A DNA stretch of 8,890 nt, taken from contig CAMPGU010000168.1 of NCBI GenBank assembly GCA_946885645.1, forward strand, positions 1-8,890, written 5' to 3'. This DNA comes from an uncultured Haloferula sp. (GTDB lineage: Bacteria; Verrucomicrobiota; Verrucomicrobiae; Verrucomicrobiales; Akkermansiaceae). How positions within the stretch are numbered: position 1 is the stretch's first letter; every line of letters begins with the position of its first letter. The notes under the pieces are model-generated. The model made no database searches. It saw nothing but the letters and a program-made list of their open reading frames with translations, and had not been told where the DNA came from. Position numbers and translations under genes: made by a program. Positions 1-5,980 of this stretch are shown here, in pieces.

Positions 1-1
1 G

Positions 2-130
2 TCCATCGCGGCGGAGAGGGAAACGCATCTTCCCGGGCTGCCGTTCTTCGGGGCCTCGGTGGTGTCGCTGGCGGCGGCGTTTTTCGCGTGGCGTGCCTTC
101 CGCAGGGCGGGGGAGCCTGTCACCGGGTGA
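2..130 (+). CDS. C-terminal end of a membrane transporter, probably MFS (TCR/Tet-like); 5' end outside the window
   Basis: An open frame enters from the left edge and ends at TGA 128-130, leaving the last 42 residues. They contain one hydrophobic segment of about 20 residues (FFGASVVSLAAAFFAW), preceded by a PGLPF motif and followed by a basic cytoplasmic-looking tail (RAFRRAG). This is the usual look of the last transmembrane helix of a 12-helix MFS permease. The PG-x-PF turn before the helix reminds me of the TCR/Tet drug-efflux branch. The frame has normal GC-rich codon use and no alternative frame on this stretch looks better. Substrate cannot be told from the tail. Another polytopic membrane protein remains possible. 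A 65-base gap separates it from the next gene on the same strand. Confidence 0.6.
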   Translation, partial: SIAAERETHLPGLPFFGASVVSLAAAFFAWRAFRRAGEPVTG

Positions 131-195
131 CCCGGCGGCGGGCAAGGGTAGTTACAAATCCTTGGCCACCGGATTTCGCGGCTTAGCATCGCCCC

Positions 196-759
196 ATGAT
201 GCCGCGATCCGAGAAGGAGAAGATGCTCGCGGGAGAGCTCTATCAGGCCTTCGGCGAGGAGCTTTTCCAGGAAAGGCAGCGGGCCAAGCGCCTCTGCCGG
301 GCCTTCAACGCGACGACCGAGGAGCAGATGGCGGAGCGGGATGGAATCCTGCGCGAGCTGCTGGGGACCTGCGGCGCGAATGCCTTCGTCGAGCCCGCCT
401 TCCGTTGCGACTACGGCTACAACATCCACGTCGGCGAGAATTTCTACGCGAACTACGATCTAATCATCCTGGACGTCTGCGAGGTCCGGATCGGGAAAAA
501 CTGCATGATCGCGCCGCGCGTTTCGATCTTCACGGCGGCCCATCCGCTCGATGCGGAAACGCGGATCAGCGGCCTCGAGTTTGGCAAGCCGGTCACCATC
601 GGCGACAACGTCTGGATCGGCGGCCACGCGGTGATCAATCCCGGCGTGACCATCGGCGACAACGCGGTCATCGCGGCGGGAGCGGTGGTGACGAAGGACG
701 TGCCCGCCAATGCCGTGGTAGGCGGCGTGCCCGCGAAGGTACTACGTCTGCTGGAGTAG
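196..759 (+). CDS. maa: Maltose/galactoside O-acetyltransferase (left-handed beta-helix family)
   Basis: A 187-residue cytosolic enzyme expected to transfer acetyl from acetyl-CoA to a sugar hydroxyl (maltose or glucose in E. coli Maa, galactosides in LacA). The N-terminal helical Mac domain (about residues 5-60, [12 protein letters not shown] onward) is followed by FRCDYGYNI (69-77). Hexapeptide repeats then build the left-handed beta-helix, ending in [20 protein letters not shown] and GGVPAK. His116 in TAAHPLD is the expected catalytic base, and [12 protein letters not shown] (139-150) matches the acetyl-CoA-binding coil. Length equals the family norm. Similarity to E. coli Maa looks high along the whole chain. 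The start could be either of two adjacent ATGs (196 or 199); neither has a Shine-Dalgarno sequence. The true acceptor is unknown. It may serve sugar detoxification or polysaccharide modification; no sugar-uptake genes are adjacent. Confidence 0.93.
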   Translation: MMPRSEKEKMLAGELYQAFGEELFQERQRAKRLCRAFNATTEEQMAERDGILRELLGTCGANAFVEPAFRCDYGYNIHVGENFYANYDLIILDVCEVRIGKNCMIAPRVSIFTAAHPLDAETRISGLEFGKPVTIGDNVWIGGHAVINPGVTIGDNAVIAAGAVVTKDVPANAVVGGVPAKVLRLLE

Positions 760-956
760 GGGGGGCTCCCCGACGTTCACTCCGCCGCTTTCCGGTGATC
801 CATCCGGCAGTCCGGATCCGGATTTCCCCCGCTGCGGGAGTTGGCGAAGCACGCATGACGGGAATGGCCGCAGGGCGTGAGGAACCGAACGGCGCCGGGA
901 CCGGCTTCCTGTTACCGCTTTCTTGCGGGCGGGGCTTTATCCGCCGATGCTCGGGC

Positions 957-1376
957 ATGGCACCGAAGGCCAGGGGTATCAGCGAGAGCGCGCTCTATGT
1001 GGAGGACGTGCCGCATTCCGCGGAGTTCTACGGGGGCCTGCTGGGGAGTCCGGTGATCCACCGGGACGAGAGCTTTTGCGCCCTGCGGGTGGCACCGGGG
1101 CAAGTGCTTCTCCTTTTCCGCCGCGGGGCTTCCAAGGACGCGACGGATATGGGCTTCGGCACGATCATCGGCCACGATGGCTCGGGCCCGCTCCATGTCT
1201 GCTTCGGCATCGGGGCAGGGGAGGCCGCCGTTTGGGAGGGGCGTCTCGCCACCCTCGGGATCCCGCTTGAAAGCCGCGTCGATTGGCCCTCCGGCGCCAT
1301 CAGCCTTTACTTCCGCGATCCGGACGGGCATGCCGTGGAACTGGCCACGCCCGGACTCTGGCCGGATGAAGCATGA
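957..1376 (+). CDS. VOC family (glyoxalase/bleomycin-resistance fold) protein
   Basis: A 139-residue protein of the vicinal oxygen chelate fold, with the two beta-alpha-beta-beta-beta modules in order. The first opens with SALYVEDVPHSAEFYGGLLG (residues 11-30), the second with PLHVCFGI (79-86) and closes with the hallmark LYFRDPDGHAVELATP (117-132). Candidate metal ligands are Glu10 (in the place usually held by His), His80 and Glu128, so it is probably a metalloenzyme rather than a metal-free binding protein. The family covers glyoxalases, dioxygenases and fosfomycin or bleomycin resistance proteins; the sequence does not tell which. The ATG at 957 was chosen because the fold starts right after it; the same frame is open far upstream but reads as nonsense over maa. 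A 197-base gap lies upstream with no recognisable gene. Its TGA overlaps the ATG of the next gene, so the two are probably translated together. Confidence 0.85.
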   Translation: MAPKARGISESALYVEDVPHSAEFYGGLLGSPVIHRDESFCALRVAPGQVLLLFRRGASKDATDMGFGTIIGHDGSGPLHVCFGIGAGEAAVWEGRLATLGIPLESRVDWPSGAISLYFRDPDGHAVELATPGLWPDEA

Positions 1377-2092
1377 ACGCCCCGCCGCTCCGCATCCTCT
1401 ACCTCGACGAATACCTCGTCGCCATCGACAAGCCGGCCGGGATGATCGTGCATCCGGGGCGCGACGAGGATGCGCCGGAATGGATCGCGATGAAGCGCGT
1501 GCGCGATGAACTGGGCCGGCCGGTGCAAGTGCTGCACCGGCTCGACCGGCCGACCTCCGGCGTGCTGATTTTCGCCCTCGACAAGAAGACCTGCGGCATC
1601 GTCCAGCAGGACTTCGAGAAACGCCGGGTGGAAAAGACTTATCTCGCCGTCGTCTGCGGCATCACCGCGGAGCAGTGGCTCTGCGAGACGCCGCTACAGA
1701 AGAGCCCCGAGGAGCCCGCGCTGCCGGCACGCACGCATTTCGAGCGCGTGGCGATTGCGCCGCCGTCCTCCTTCGCGGCTGACCCTGCATTGAGCCTCTC
1801 CCTGCTACGGGTGTCCCCGACCACGGGCCGCTTCCACCAGATCCGCCGGCATCTGCTCCAGGCGGATCTCCCTATCGTCGGCGACTACCGCTACGCGGGC
1901 CGGGACCGCAGCGATGAACTGGGTGCCACGCTCGGGACCGGGACGCGCATGCTCCTCCAGGCGAAGGAACTCCGGCTGAGCCATCCCTACACCGGGCAGC
2001 CCTTGCACATCGCGGCTCCCATGGATGCCGACATCTGCCGCTGCTTCCCGGAGCTGGCGGAAGAAGCCGTGCCACCGGCGGCGGTGTCGTAG
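1373..2092 (+). CDS. truC: RluA-family pseudouridine synthase, TruC-like (tRNA U65)
   Basis: A 239-residue RNA pseudouridine synthase. Residues 7-28 (ILYLDEYLVAIDKPAGMIVH) are the usual RluA opening. Motif II is HRLDRPTSGVL at 55-65, with catalytic Asp58. Motif III appears as RVSPTTGRFHQIRRHL followed by PIVGDYRYAG. The form HRLDRPTSG, the absence of an S4 domain and the TGR-HQ-RRHL segment match E. coli TruC, which isomerises U65 of certain tRNAs, better than RluA, RluC or RluD. I therefore call it TruC-like, but substrate prediction inside this family is risky. The start ATG sits inside the stop of the VOC gene (ATGA overlap), which points to translational coupling. It ends 20 bases from the convergent opgG stop, with no obvious terminator hairpin between them. 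Confidence 0.85.
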   Translation: MNAPPLRILYLDEYLVAIDKPAGMIVHPGRDEDAPEWIAMKRVRDELGRPVQVLHRLDRPTSGVLIFALDKKTCGIVQQDFEKRRVEKTYLAVVCGITAEQWLCETPLQKSPEEPALPARTHFERVAIAPPSSFAADPALSLSLLRVSPTTGRFHQIRRHLLQADLPIVGDYRYAGRDRSDELGATLGTGTRMLLQAKELRLSHPYTGQPLHIAAPMDADICRCFPELAEEAVPPAAVS

Positions 2093-2112
2093 GACGGGCG
2101 CGGAGGGACCGC

Positions 2113-3711
2113 TCAGTGCGTGCGCTTCCAGAGATAGACCCAGCGCTCGGAGACCACCTTGCCATTCTCATCCTGCAGCTCGCAGGTCATGTCGATGTCG
2201 TGGACATCCTTGGACGGATCCAGGACGAAGAAGGCGCGCAGCACTTGCGGCATGTGCAGATCCTTGCTGCGGCCGAGCCCGGCGGGGAGGTCGTCCACGT
2301 TCGCCATGCTCAGGTCCGTCAGGCCCACATGGATCAGCTTCACGCCCGGCTGGTTCACGGTGACCACGGGCTTGAACTTGGTGGCATCATCCCACTTCGG
2401 GTCGCCCACCTTCTTTTCCGGAGTGAGCGGCTTGGCGAAGTCGATGCTCATCAGCACCTCGTCCGGCTTCTGGACGGGATTGCCGGCGCGGGTGGCGCGG
2501 ACGGTGAAGAGGCCGGAGGGCTCGGGGTCGCGGATCCACTTCAGGCGGTAGTGGAAGCGGAAGGGCTTGCCCACCTCCGGCGCGGGGGTGGGTTCCCACA
2601 CCAGGATCACGTTGTCGTTGGTCTCGTCGATCGTCGGCATCTCGATGAGATGCAGCTTGCCATTGGCGAAGCCGGATACGGGCTCCACGATCACGCTCGG
2701 GCGATCATGGTATCCCGCCTCCACATCCTGATAGGAGGCGAAGGAGCGATCCCGCTGGACCAATCCCCAGGAGCGCGGGCTCTCCATGGTGAAGACGCAG
2801 TGGCGGAATTGGTCCTTGGTGTGCTCCAGCGGCCGGTAGTGCAGGTTGCCGCTGCCCAGTTCCATCAGGAAGCCGTCGCTATCGTGGACCTCCGGGCGGA
2901 AATCGTAGGGACGCGGATGCGTGTTCTCGCCGAACCAGAACATGCTGGAAAACGGCGCGAGCCCGAGCTGCTGCACCGGGCGGCGCAGGGTCAGCTCCGC
3001 CTCCACGTCCATCACCGTTTCCTCGCCCGGAGTCACCGTGAACTGGTAGGCGCCGGCCACGCTCTCGCCCTCCAGCAGCGCGGTGGCGGTGAGGGTCTTG
3101 GCGTCCTTCGCCGGGCGCTCCAGGTAGAATTCCGTGAAATCCGGGAACTCCTCCGCCACACCGGGCAGGCCGCTGTTGATCGAGAGCCCGCGCGCGGACA
3201 GGCCGTAGGGTGCGCCCTTCGGAATCGCCCGGAAGTAGCTCGCCCCCAGGAAGACCAGGAACTCGTCCATGTACTTGGGCGAATTCAAATGCGTCCGCGC
3301 GCGCCAGCCCGCATAGCCCGGAGGCGGCGGCGTGCCCGCGGGGATCTTGTTCTTGCCGTAGTCGAAAAGGGCGGTGTCGAATTCCAGCGGCGTCTCCGCC
3401 CCGTCCTTCACCTCGTGGATCGTGACGGTCTTCTTTGCCGTCCAGCCGGGGTGGAAGAAATCGATCGAGAAGGGCCCCTGATCCCACCACAGGCCGGACT
3501 CCATCTTGAAGCGGATGTCCCGGTGCTGGTCGTAGCTGAGATTCGCCCAGTAGTCGGCCAGCTTTCCGGAAGCGGGGGCGTAGGGCTTCGCGGCCAGCGC
3601 CCGGGCCTTTTCGCGCAGGACATCGAAGGAAAAGTCCCCGGCCGCGGGAGCGACGGATGGCAGGCCGGCCAGGAGGAGCGCCGCGGTAAAGGATCGGTGA
3701 TGGAAAATCAT
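2113..3711 (-). CDS. opgG: Periplasmic glucan biosynthesis protein OpgG/MdoG family
   Basis: A 532-residue secreted protein (539 if the upstream GTG at 3732 is used). The N-terminus from ATG 3711 is a good Sec signal peptide: HHR, then a hydrophobic stretch, then VAPAAG before the mature chain, which begins near DFSFDVLREKA. The match to E. coli OpgG runs along the whole chain: LGASYFRAIPKGAPYGLSAR, EEFPDFTEFYLERP, GAYQFTV, APFSSMFWFGEN, FRPEVHDSDG, FTMESPRSWGLVQRDR and IPTIDETNDN. OpgG is needed for osmoregulated periplasmic glucans. OpgG and OpgD proteins have more recently been described as beta-1,2-glucanases (GH186), and the DETNDN stretch is conserved in both. OpgG or OpgD cannot be decided with certainty. 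The membrane glucosyltransferase OpgH, its usual operon partner, is not in the window. I chose ATG over GTG because the extra seven residues are not needed for the signal peptide; no start has a clear ribosome site. Confidence 0.9.
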   Translation of the reverse strand: MIFHHRSFTAALLLAGLPSVAPAAGDFSFDVLREKARALAAKPYAPASGKLADYWANLSYDQHRDIRFKMESGLWWDQGPFSIDFFHPGWTAKKTVTIHEVKDGAETPLEFDTALFDYGKNKIPAGTPPPPGYAGWRARTHLNSPKYMDEFLVFLGASYFRAIPKGAPYGLSARGLSINSGLPGVAEEFPDFTEFYLERPAKDAKTLTATALLEGESVAGAYQFTVTPGEETVMDVEAELTLRRPVQQLGLAPFSSMFWFGENTHPRPYDFRPEVHDSDGFLMELGSGNLHYRPLEHTKDQFRHCVFTMESPRSWGLVQRDRSFASYQDVEAGYHDRPSVIVEPVSGFANGKLHLIEMPTIDETNDNVILVWEPTPAPEVGKPFRFHYRLKWIRDPEPSGLFTVRATRAGNPVQKPDEVLMSIDFAKPLTPEKKVGDPKWDDATKFKPVVTVNQPGVKLIHVGLTDLSMANVDDLPAGLGRSKDLHMPQVLRAFFVLDPSKDVHDIDMTCELQDENGKVVSERWVYLWKRTH

Positions 3712-3788
3712 CGGATGCGAAGGATCGGACACGGATTTCTGGCATTAGCCGGGGAAGGATGCAAGGGTCGCCGCAGAGCGATCCCCGT

Positions 3789-4118
3789 ATGAGCGAAGCA
3801 GCGTGCCCCATGTGCGAGATGACAGAGGTGGCGGTCCATCCCGACCGCCATGAATGCCTCACCTGCGGCCACGAGTGGCAGCCGGAGGAAACCGCTGCGG
3901 ACCGGGTGGTGAAGGACGCCTACGGCAACGTTTTGGCGGATGGCGACGTGGTGGCCATGATCAAGGACCTGAAATTGAAGGGCTCCTCCCAGGTGCTCAA
4001 GGTCGGGACGAAATCAAAGCCGATCCGCCTGGTGGACGGGGATCACGAGATCTCCTGCAAGATGGACGGCATCGCCATCGGCCTGAAAGCCTGCTTCGTG
4101 AAAAAAGTGCCGGTTTGA
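3789..4118 (+). CDS. yjdM: Zinc-ribbon protein YjdM (formerly PhnA)
   Basis: A 109-residue protein closely matching E. coli YjdM (111 aa, once named PhnA). An N-terminal zinc ribbon has cysteines 6, 9, 23 and 26 (CPMC and CLTCGHEW). The C-terminal SH3-like PhnA domain contains VVKDAYGNVLADGD, IKDLKLKGSS, LKVGTKSKPIRLV and DGDHEISCKMDG. The family's link to phosphonate use came from its neighbourhood to phn genes in E. coli and is not established as its job; no phosphonate gene is near here. The ATG at 3789 (MSEAACPMC) agrees with the family start. An ATG ten codons upstream (3759) is in frame but adds residues no relative would need. It diverges from opgG with only 77 bases between starts, so that short gap must hold both promoters; I see no convincing -35/-10 pair in it. 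Confidence 0.92.
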   Translation: MSEAACPMCEMTEVAVHPDRHECLTCGHEWQPEETAADRVVKDAYGNVLADGDVVAMIKDLKLKGSSQVLKVGTKSKPIRLVDGDHEISCKMDGIAIGLKACFVKKVPV

Positions 4119-4132
4119 GCGCCGGGAGCATC

Positions 4133-4993
4133 ATGGAAGCCTGGCAGGAAGAGCGCCGCACGCTGGAAGAAGAGCTCGGCGAGCGCATCACGCTCGACGC
4201 CCTCACGGGCCCGCAAGGCCTCTCCGGCCGGGAACCGCTGCTCGATGACGCGGGAGGTGTGGCCGGCTGGCTGATCGCCCAGCGGAAGAAGGGGCACCGC
4301 CACTCGATCGACGACGTGCTGACCGCCTGGTACGCCTTGGAGAACTCGCCGCAGGTCGCGGAACATCTGGATCTCGGTACCGGCATCGGCACCGTCGGCC
4401 TGCTTACTCTCTGGGGCATGGGACCTGCCGCCCGCCTCACCTGCGTGGAGGCGCAGGAAATCAGCTACCGGCTCCTGCAGGCGAATCTCGATGCCAACGG
4501 GCTCCGCTCGCGGGTGGACTGCCGCCACGGCGATCTGCGGGAGCTGGCGCTGGACCGGAAACTCCCGCTCGTCACTGGCAGTCCGCCTTATTTTCCGGCG
4601 CATGCCGGCGTGGTTCCGCAGGATTCGCAGAAGGCCCACGCGCGCTTCGAGCTGCGCGGGGATGTCTCGGACTATGCCCGCGCCGCGGTGCGGCACCTCG
4701 CGCCCGGCGGCTGCTTCGTGCTGTGCTTTCCCTTTCCCCAGAAGCAGCGCGCGCTCGATGGCATCGCCGCCGCCGGACTCGCCACGGTGAAGCTGCGCGA
4801 CGTGATCCCGCGCGAGTCCCTCGCGCCGCTTTTCACGCTCTTTGTCTGCCGTCATGCCGCGGAAGCGGGCGGGGGAACCGAGGTCGAGGAACCATTCGTC
4901 GTGCGCGAGCAGAGCGGCCGGCTGACCGCGCAGATGGCCGCGGTCCGGCGGCGCTTCGGCTTCCGCGACGGCGCGGCCCACGGGGGACATTGA
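4133..4993 (+). CDS. SAM-dependent N6-adenine methyltransferase, TrmN6 (YfiC)-like
   Basis: A 286-residue class I methyltransferase. The SAM-binding motif I is HLDLGTGIGTVGLL (residues 78-91), followed by the acidic loop CVEAQEISYRLLQANL. Motif IV is SPPYF (150-154), the N6-adenine type of (N/D/S)PP(Y/F), here with Ser where E. coli TrmN6 has Asn. Before motif I, KKGHRHSIDDVLTAWYA (53-69) matches the family's substrate-side segment. After motif IV, HARFELRGDVSDYARAAVRHLAPGG is the usual TrmN6/HemK-like continuation. The likely substrate is A37 of a tRNA (tRNA-Val in E. coli), but other RNA or protein targets are possible, so no symbol is given. Its first 45 residues are less conserved. The ATG at 4133 is 14 bases after the yjdM stop and has GGGAG four bases before it, one of the few plausible ribosome sites in the window. 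Probably co-transcribed with yjdM. Confidence 0.8.
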   Translation: MEAWQEERRTLEEELGERITLDALTGPQGLSGREPLLDDAGGVAGWLIAQRKKGHRHSIDDVLTAWYALENSPQVAEHLDLGTGIGTVGLLTLWGMGPAARLTCVEAQEISYRLLQANLDANGLRSRVDCRHGDLRELALDRKLPLVTGSPPYFPAHAGVVPQDSQKAHARFELRGDVSDYARAAVRHLAPGGCFVLCFPFPQKQRALDGIAAAGLATVKLRDVIPRESLAPLFTLFVCRHAAEAGGGTEVEEPFVVREQSGRLTAQMAAVRRRFGFRDGAAHGGH

Positions 4994-5009
4994 GGCCGCT
5001 CAAGGCAGG

Positions 5010-5028
5010 GACGGCTCTCCGAGCCGTC
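5010..5028. repeat. Strong GC-rich hairpin 3' of the methyltransferase gene
   Basis: Arms GACGGCTC and GAGCCGTC pair perfectly over 8 bp around the loop TCC, 17 bases after the methyltransferase stop. No T-run follows on the + strand, so it is not a classical intrinsic terminator. It may slow 3' decay, or be a palindromic repeat of its own; it shares no sequence with the REP-like pair 80 bases on. Confidence 0.55.
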
Positions 5029-5106
5029 TGGCTTCTGGCGGCCGTCGCCGGATTCCGGCCGCCCCAGCCGGCCTTTTCGGCGATAGGCCCCTGCCATGCA
5101 TGGCGA

Positions 5107-5133
5107 TAAGGAGCAGCGACATTCTTGTCGCTG
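5107..5133 (+). repeat. REP-like palindromic element, left copy
   Basis: A 27-base element made of TAAGGAG followed directly by a perfect hairpin with arms CAGCGACA and TGTCGCTG and loop TTCT. A short conserved tetranucleotide (GTAG or GGAG) just 5' of a palindrome is the known signature of REP sequences linked to RAYT (TnpA-REP) transposases. Its inverted partner is 23 bases to the right. The gap lies between two convergent genes, the usual site for REPs. A perfect 12-bp palindrome, GCCATGCATGGC (5093-5104), sits two bases before it. Confidence 0.75.
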
Positions 5134-5156
5134 GCAGGGGGCGCGCCGAAGCACCT

Positions 5157-5183
5157 CAGGGACAGGAATGTCCCTGCTCCTTA
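5157..5183 (-). repeat. REP-like palindromic element, right copy (inverted)
   Basis: Read on the - strand, this is TAAGGAG followed by a hairpin with arms CAGGGACA and TGTCCCTG and loop TTCC. It matches the left copy at 24 of 27 positions. Two of the three differences are the two partners of one base pair (C-G in the left copy, G-C here), so the stem is kept; the third is in the loop. The two copies point toward each other, giving a REPIN/BIME-like doublet. It ends 39 bases beyond the stop of purC and may also protect or end that transcript. Confidence 0.75.
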
Positions 5184-5222
5184 CGGCTTCGCGTGAGCAG
5201 CAGGATGAGAAGCAGCGACCCG

Positions 5223-5936
5223 CTACTTCACCGCTACCTTCACGCGCTCCAGCACTTCGGCGTAGGCTTCCATCACCCCGCCGAGATCGCGGCGGAAGCG
5301 GTCCTTGTCCATCTTCTCGCCGGTCTTGAGGTCCCACAGGCGGCAGCCGTCCGGGCTGATCTCATCCGCCAGCACGATCGTCTCCGGATCGGTGGCGAGA
5401 CGGCCGAACTCCAGCTTGAAGTCCACCAGCTTCAGCCCGCATTCGGCGAAGAACTTGCCCAGGATGGCATTCACCTTCAGCGCGGATTCGCGGAGAAACG
5501 CCAGCTCTTCCGGCGTCGCGAGCTTCAGTTCGCGGATGTAGTCGTCGTTCACCAGCGGGTCGCCGAGTTCGTCGCTCTTGATGCAGAACTCGATGATCGG
5601 CTGTGAGAATTCGCGGCCCTCCTCGATCCCGGTGCGCTTGCAAAAGCTGCCGGCGGATAGATTGCGGATGATCACTTCCACCATCAGGATGTCCACCTTG
5701 CGGACCTCCACGTTGGTGTCGTCGATCTGGCGGACGAAGTGCGTCGGCACGCCTTCCTTTTCCAGGAAGCCGTAGATGAGGGTGCTGATGGCGTTGTTGA
5801 GCCGCCCCTTGTTTTCGAACTGCGCCTTCTTCTCGCCGTTGAAGGCGGTGGCGTCGTTCTTGAACTCCATGCGCAGCACGTCCGGGTCTTCGGTGGCCCA
5901 GAGGCGTTTCGCCTTTCCCTCGTACAGCGGTTCCAT
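5223..5936 (-). CDS. purC: Phosphoribosylaminoimidazole-succinocarboxamide synthase (SAICAR synthetase)
   Basis: A 237-residue cytosolic enzyme, exactly the E. coli PurC length. It joins CAIR and aspartate with ATP hydrolysis to form SAICAR in de novo purine synthesis. It starts with the family's LYEGKAKRLW (residues 4-13) and then shows DATAFNGEKKAQF, the GRLNNAISTLIYGFLEKEGV helix region, VEVIIRNLSAGSFCKR, the signature PIIEFCIKSDELGDPLVNDD, LVDFKLEFG, and LADEISPDGCRLWD near the aspartate/metal site. All expected blocks are present, so it should be active. The ATG at 5936 gives the family start; the frame stays open upstream but reads into the neighbouring gap. It begins 44 bases after the beta-helix gene on the same strand, with no terminator in between. 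A TTGACC hexamer (5966-5971, - strand) is there but without a clear -10. No other pur gene is adjacent. Confidence 0.97.
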   Translation of the reverse strand: MEPLYEGKAKRLWATEDPDVLRMEFKNDATAFNGEKKAQFENKGRLNNAISTLIYGFLEKEGVPTHFVRQIDDTNVEVRKVDILMVEVIIRNLSAGSFCKRTGIEEGREFSQPIIEFCIKSDELGDPLVNDDYIRELKLATPEELAFLRESALKVNAILGKFFAECGLKLVDFKLEFGRLATDPETIVLADEISPDGCRLWDLKTGEKMDKDRFRRDLGGVMEAYAEVLERVKVAVK

Positions 5937-5980
5937 GCGCGAGAGGTATGGAGCCGCGGCGCGGGGGTCAAGCGGGCGTC

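Noticed and set aside
162..189. A possible promoter for maa: TTGGCC, 16-base spacer, TAGCAT.
   Set aside because: Each box matches the consensus at only 4 of 6 positions, and the start point would fall at the start codon. Too weak to claim in this base composition.
811..822. Perfect palindrome TCCGGATCCGGA in the maa-VOC gap.
   Set aside because: A short palindrome is expected now and then in GC-rich DNA. There is no second copy nearby and no link to a promoter or regulator.
760..956. A small gene in the gap between maa and the VOC gene.
   Set aside because: Frames on both strands are low-complexity Arg/Pro/Ala-rich translations without a plausible start or recognisable motif.
93..1376. One long 427-codon + strand gene covering the maa region and the VOC protein.
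   Set aside because: Only the last 139 codons (from 957) make sense. Over maa, the frame is an out-of-frame shadow of the acetyltransferase.
2116..3792. A 558-codon open frame on the + strand opposite opgG.
   Set aside because: The - strand frame is a full-length OpgG match with a signal peptide; the + strand translation is low-complexity and domain-free.
5207..5219. A third, partial REP-like copy (GAAGCAGCGAC) next to the purC stop.
   Set aside because: Only about 11 bases resemble the element; there is no second stem arm, and the GGAG tetranucleotide is altered.
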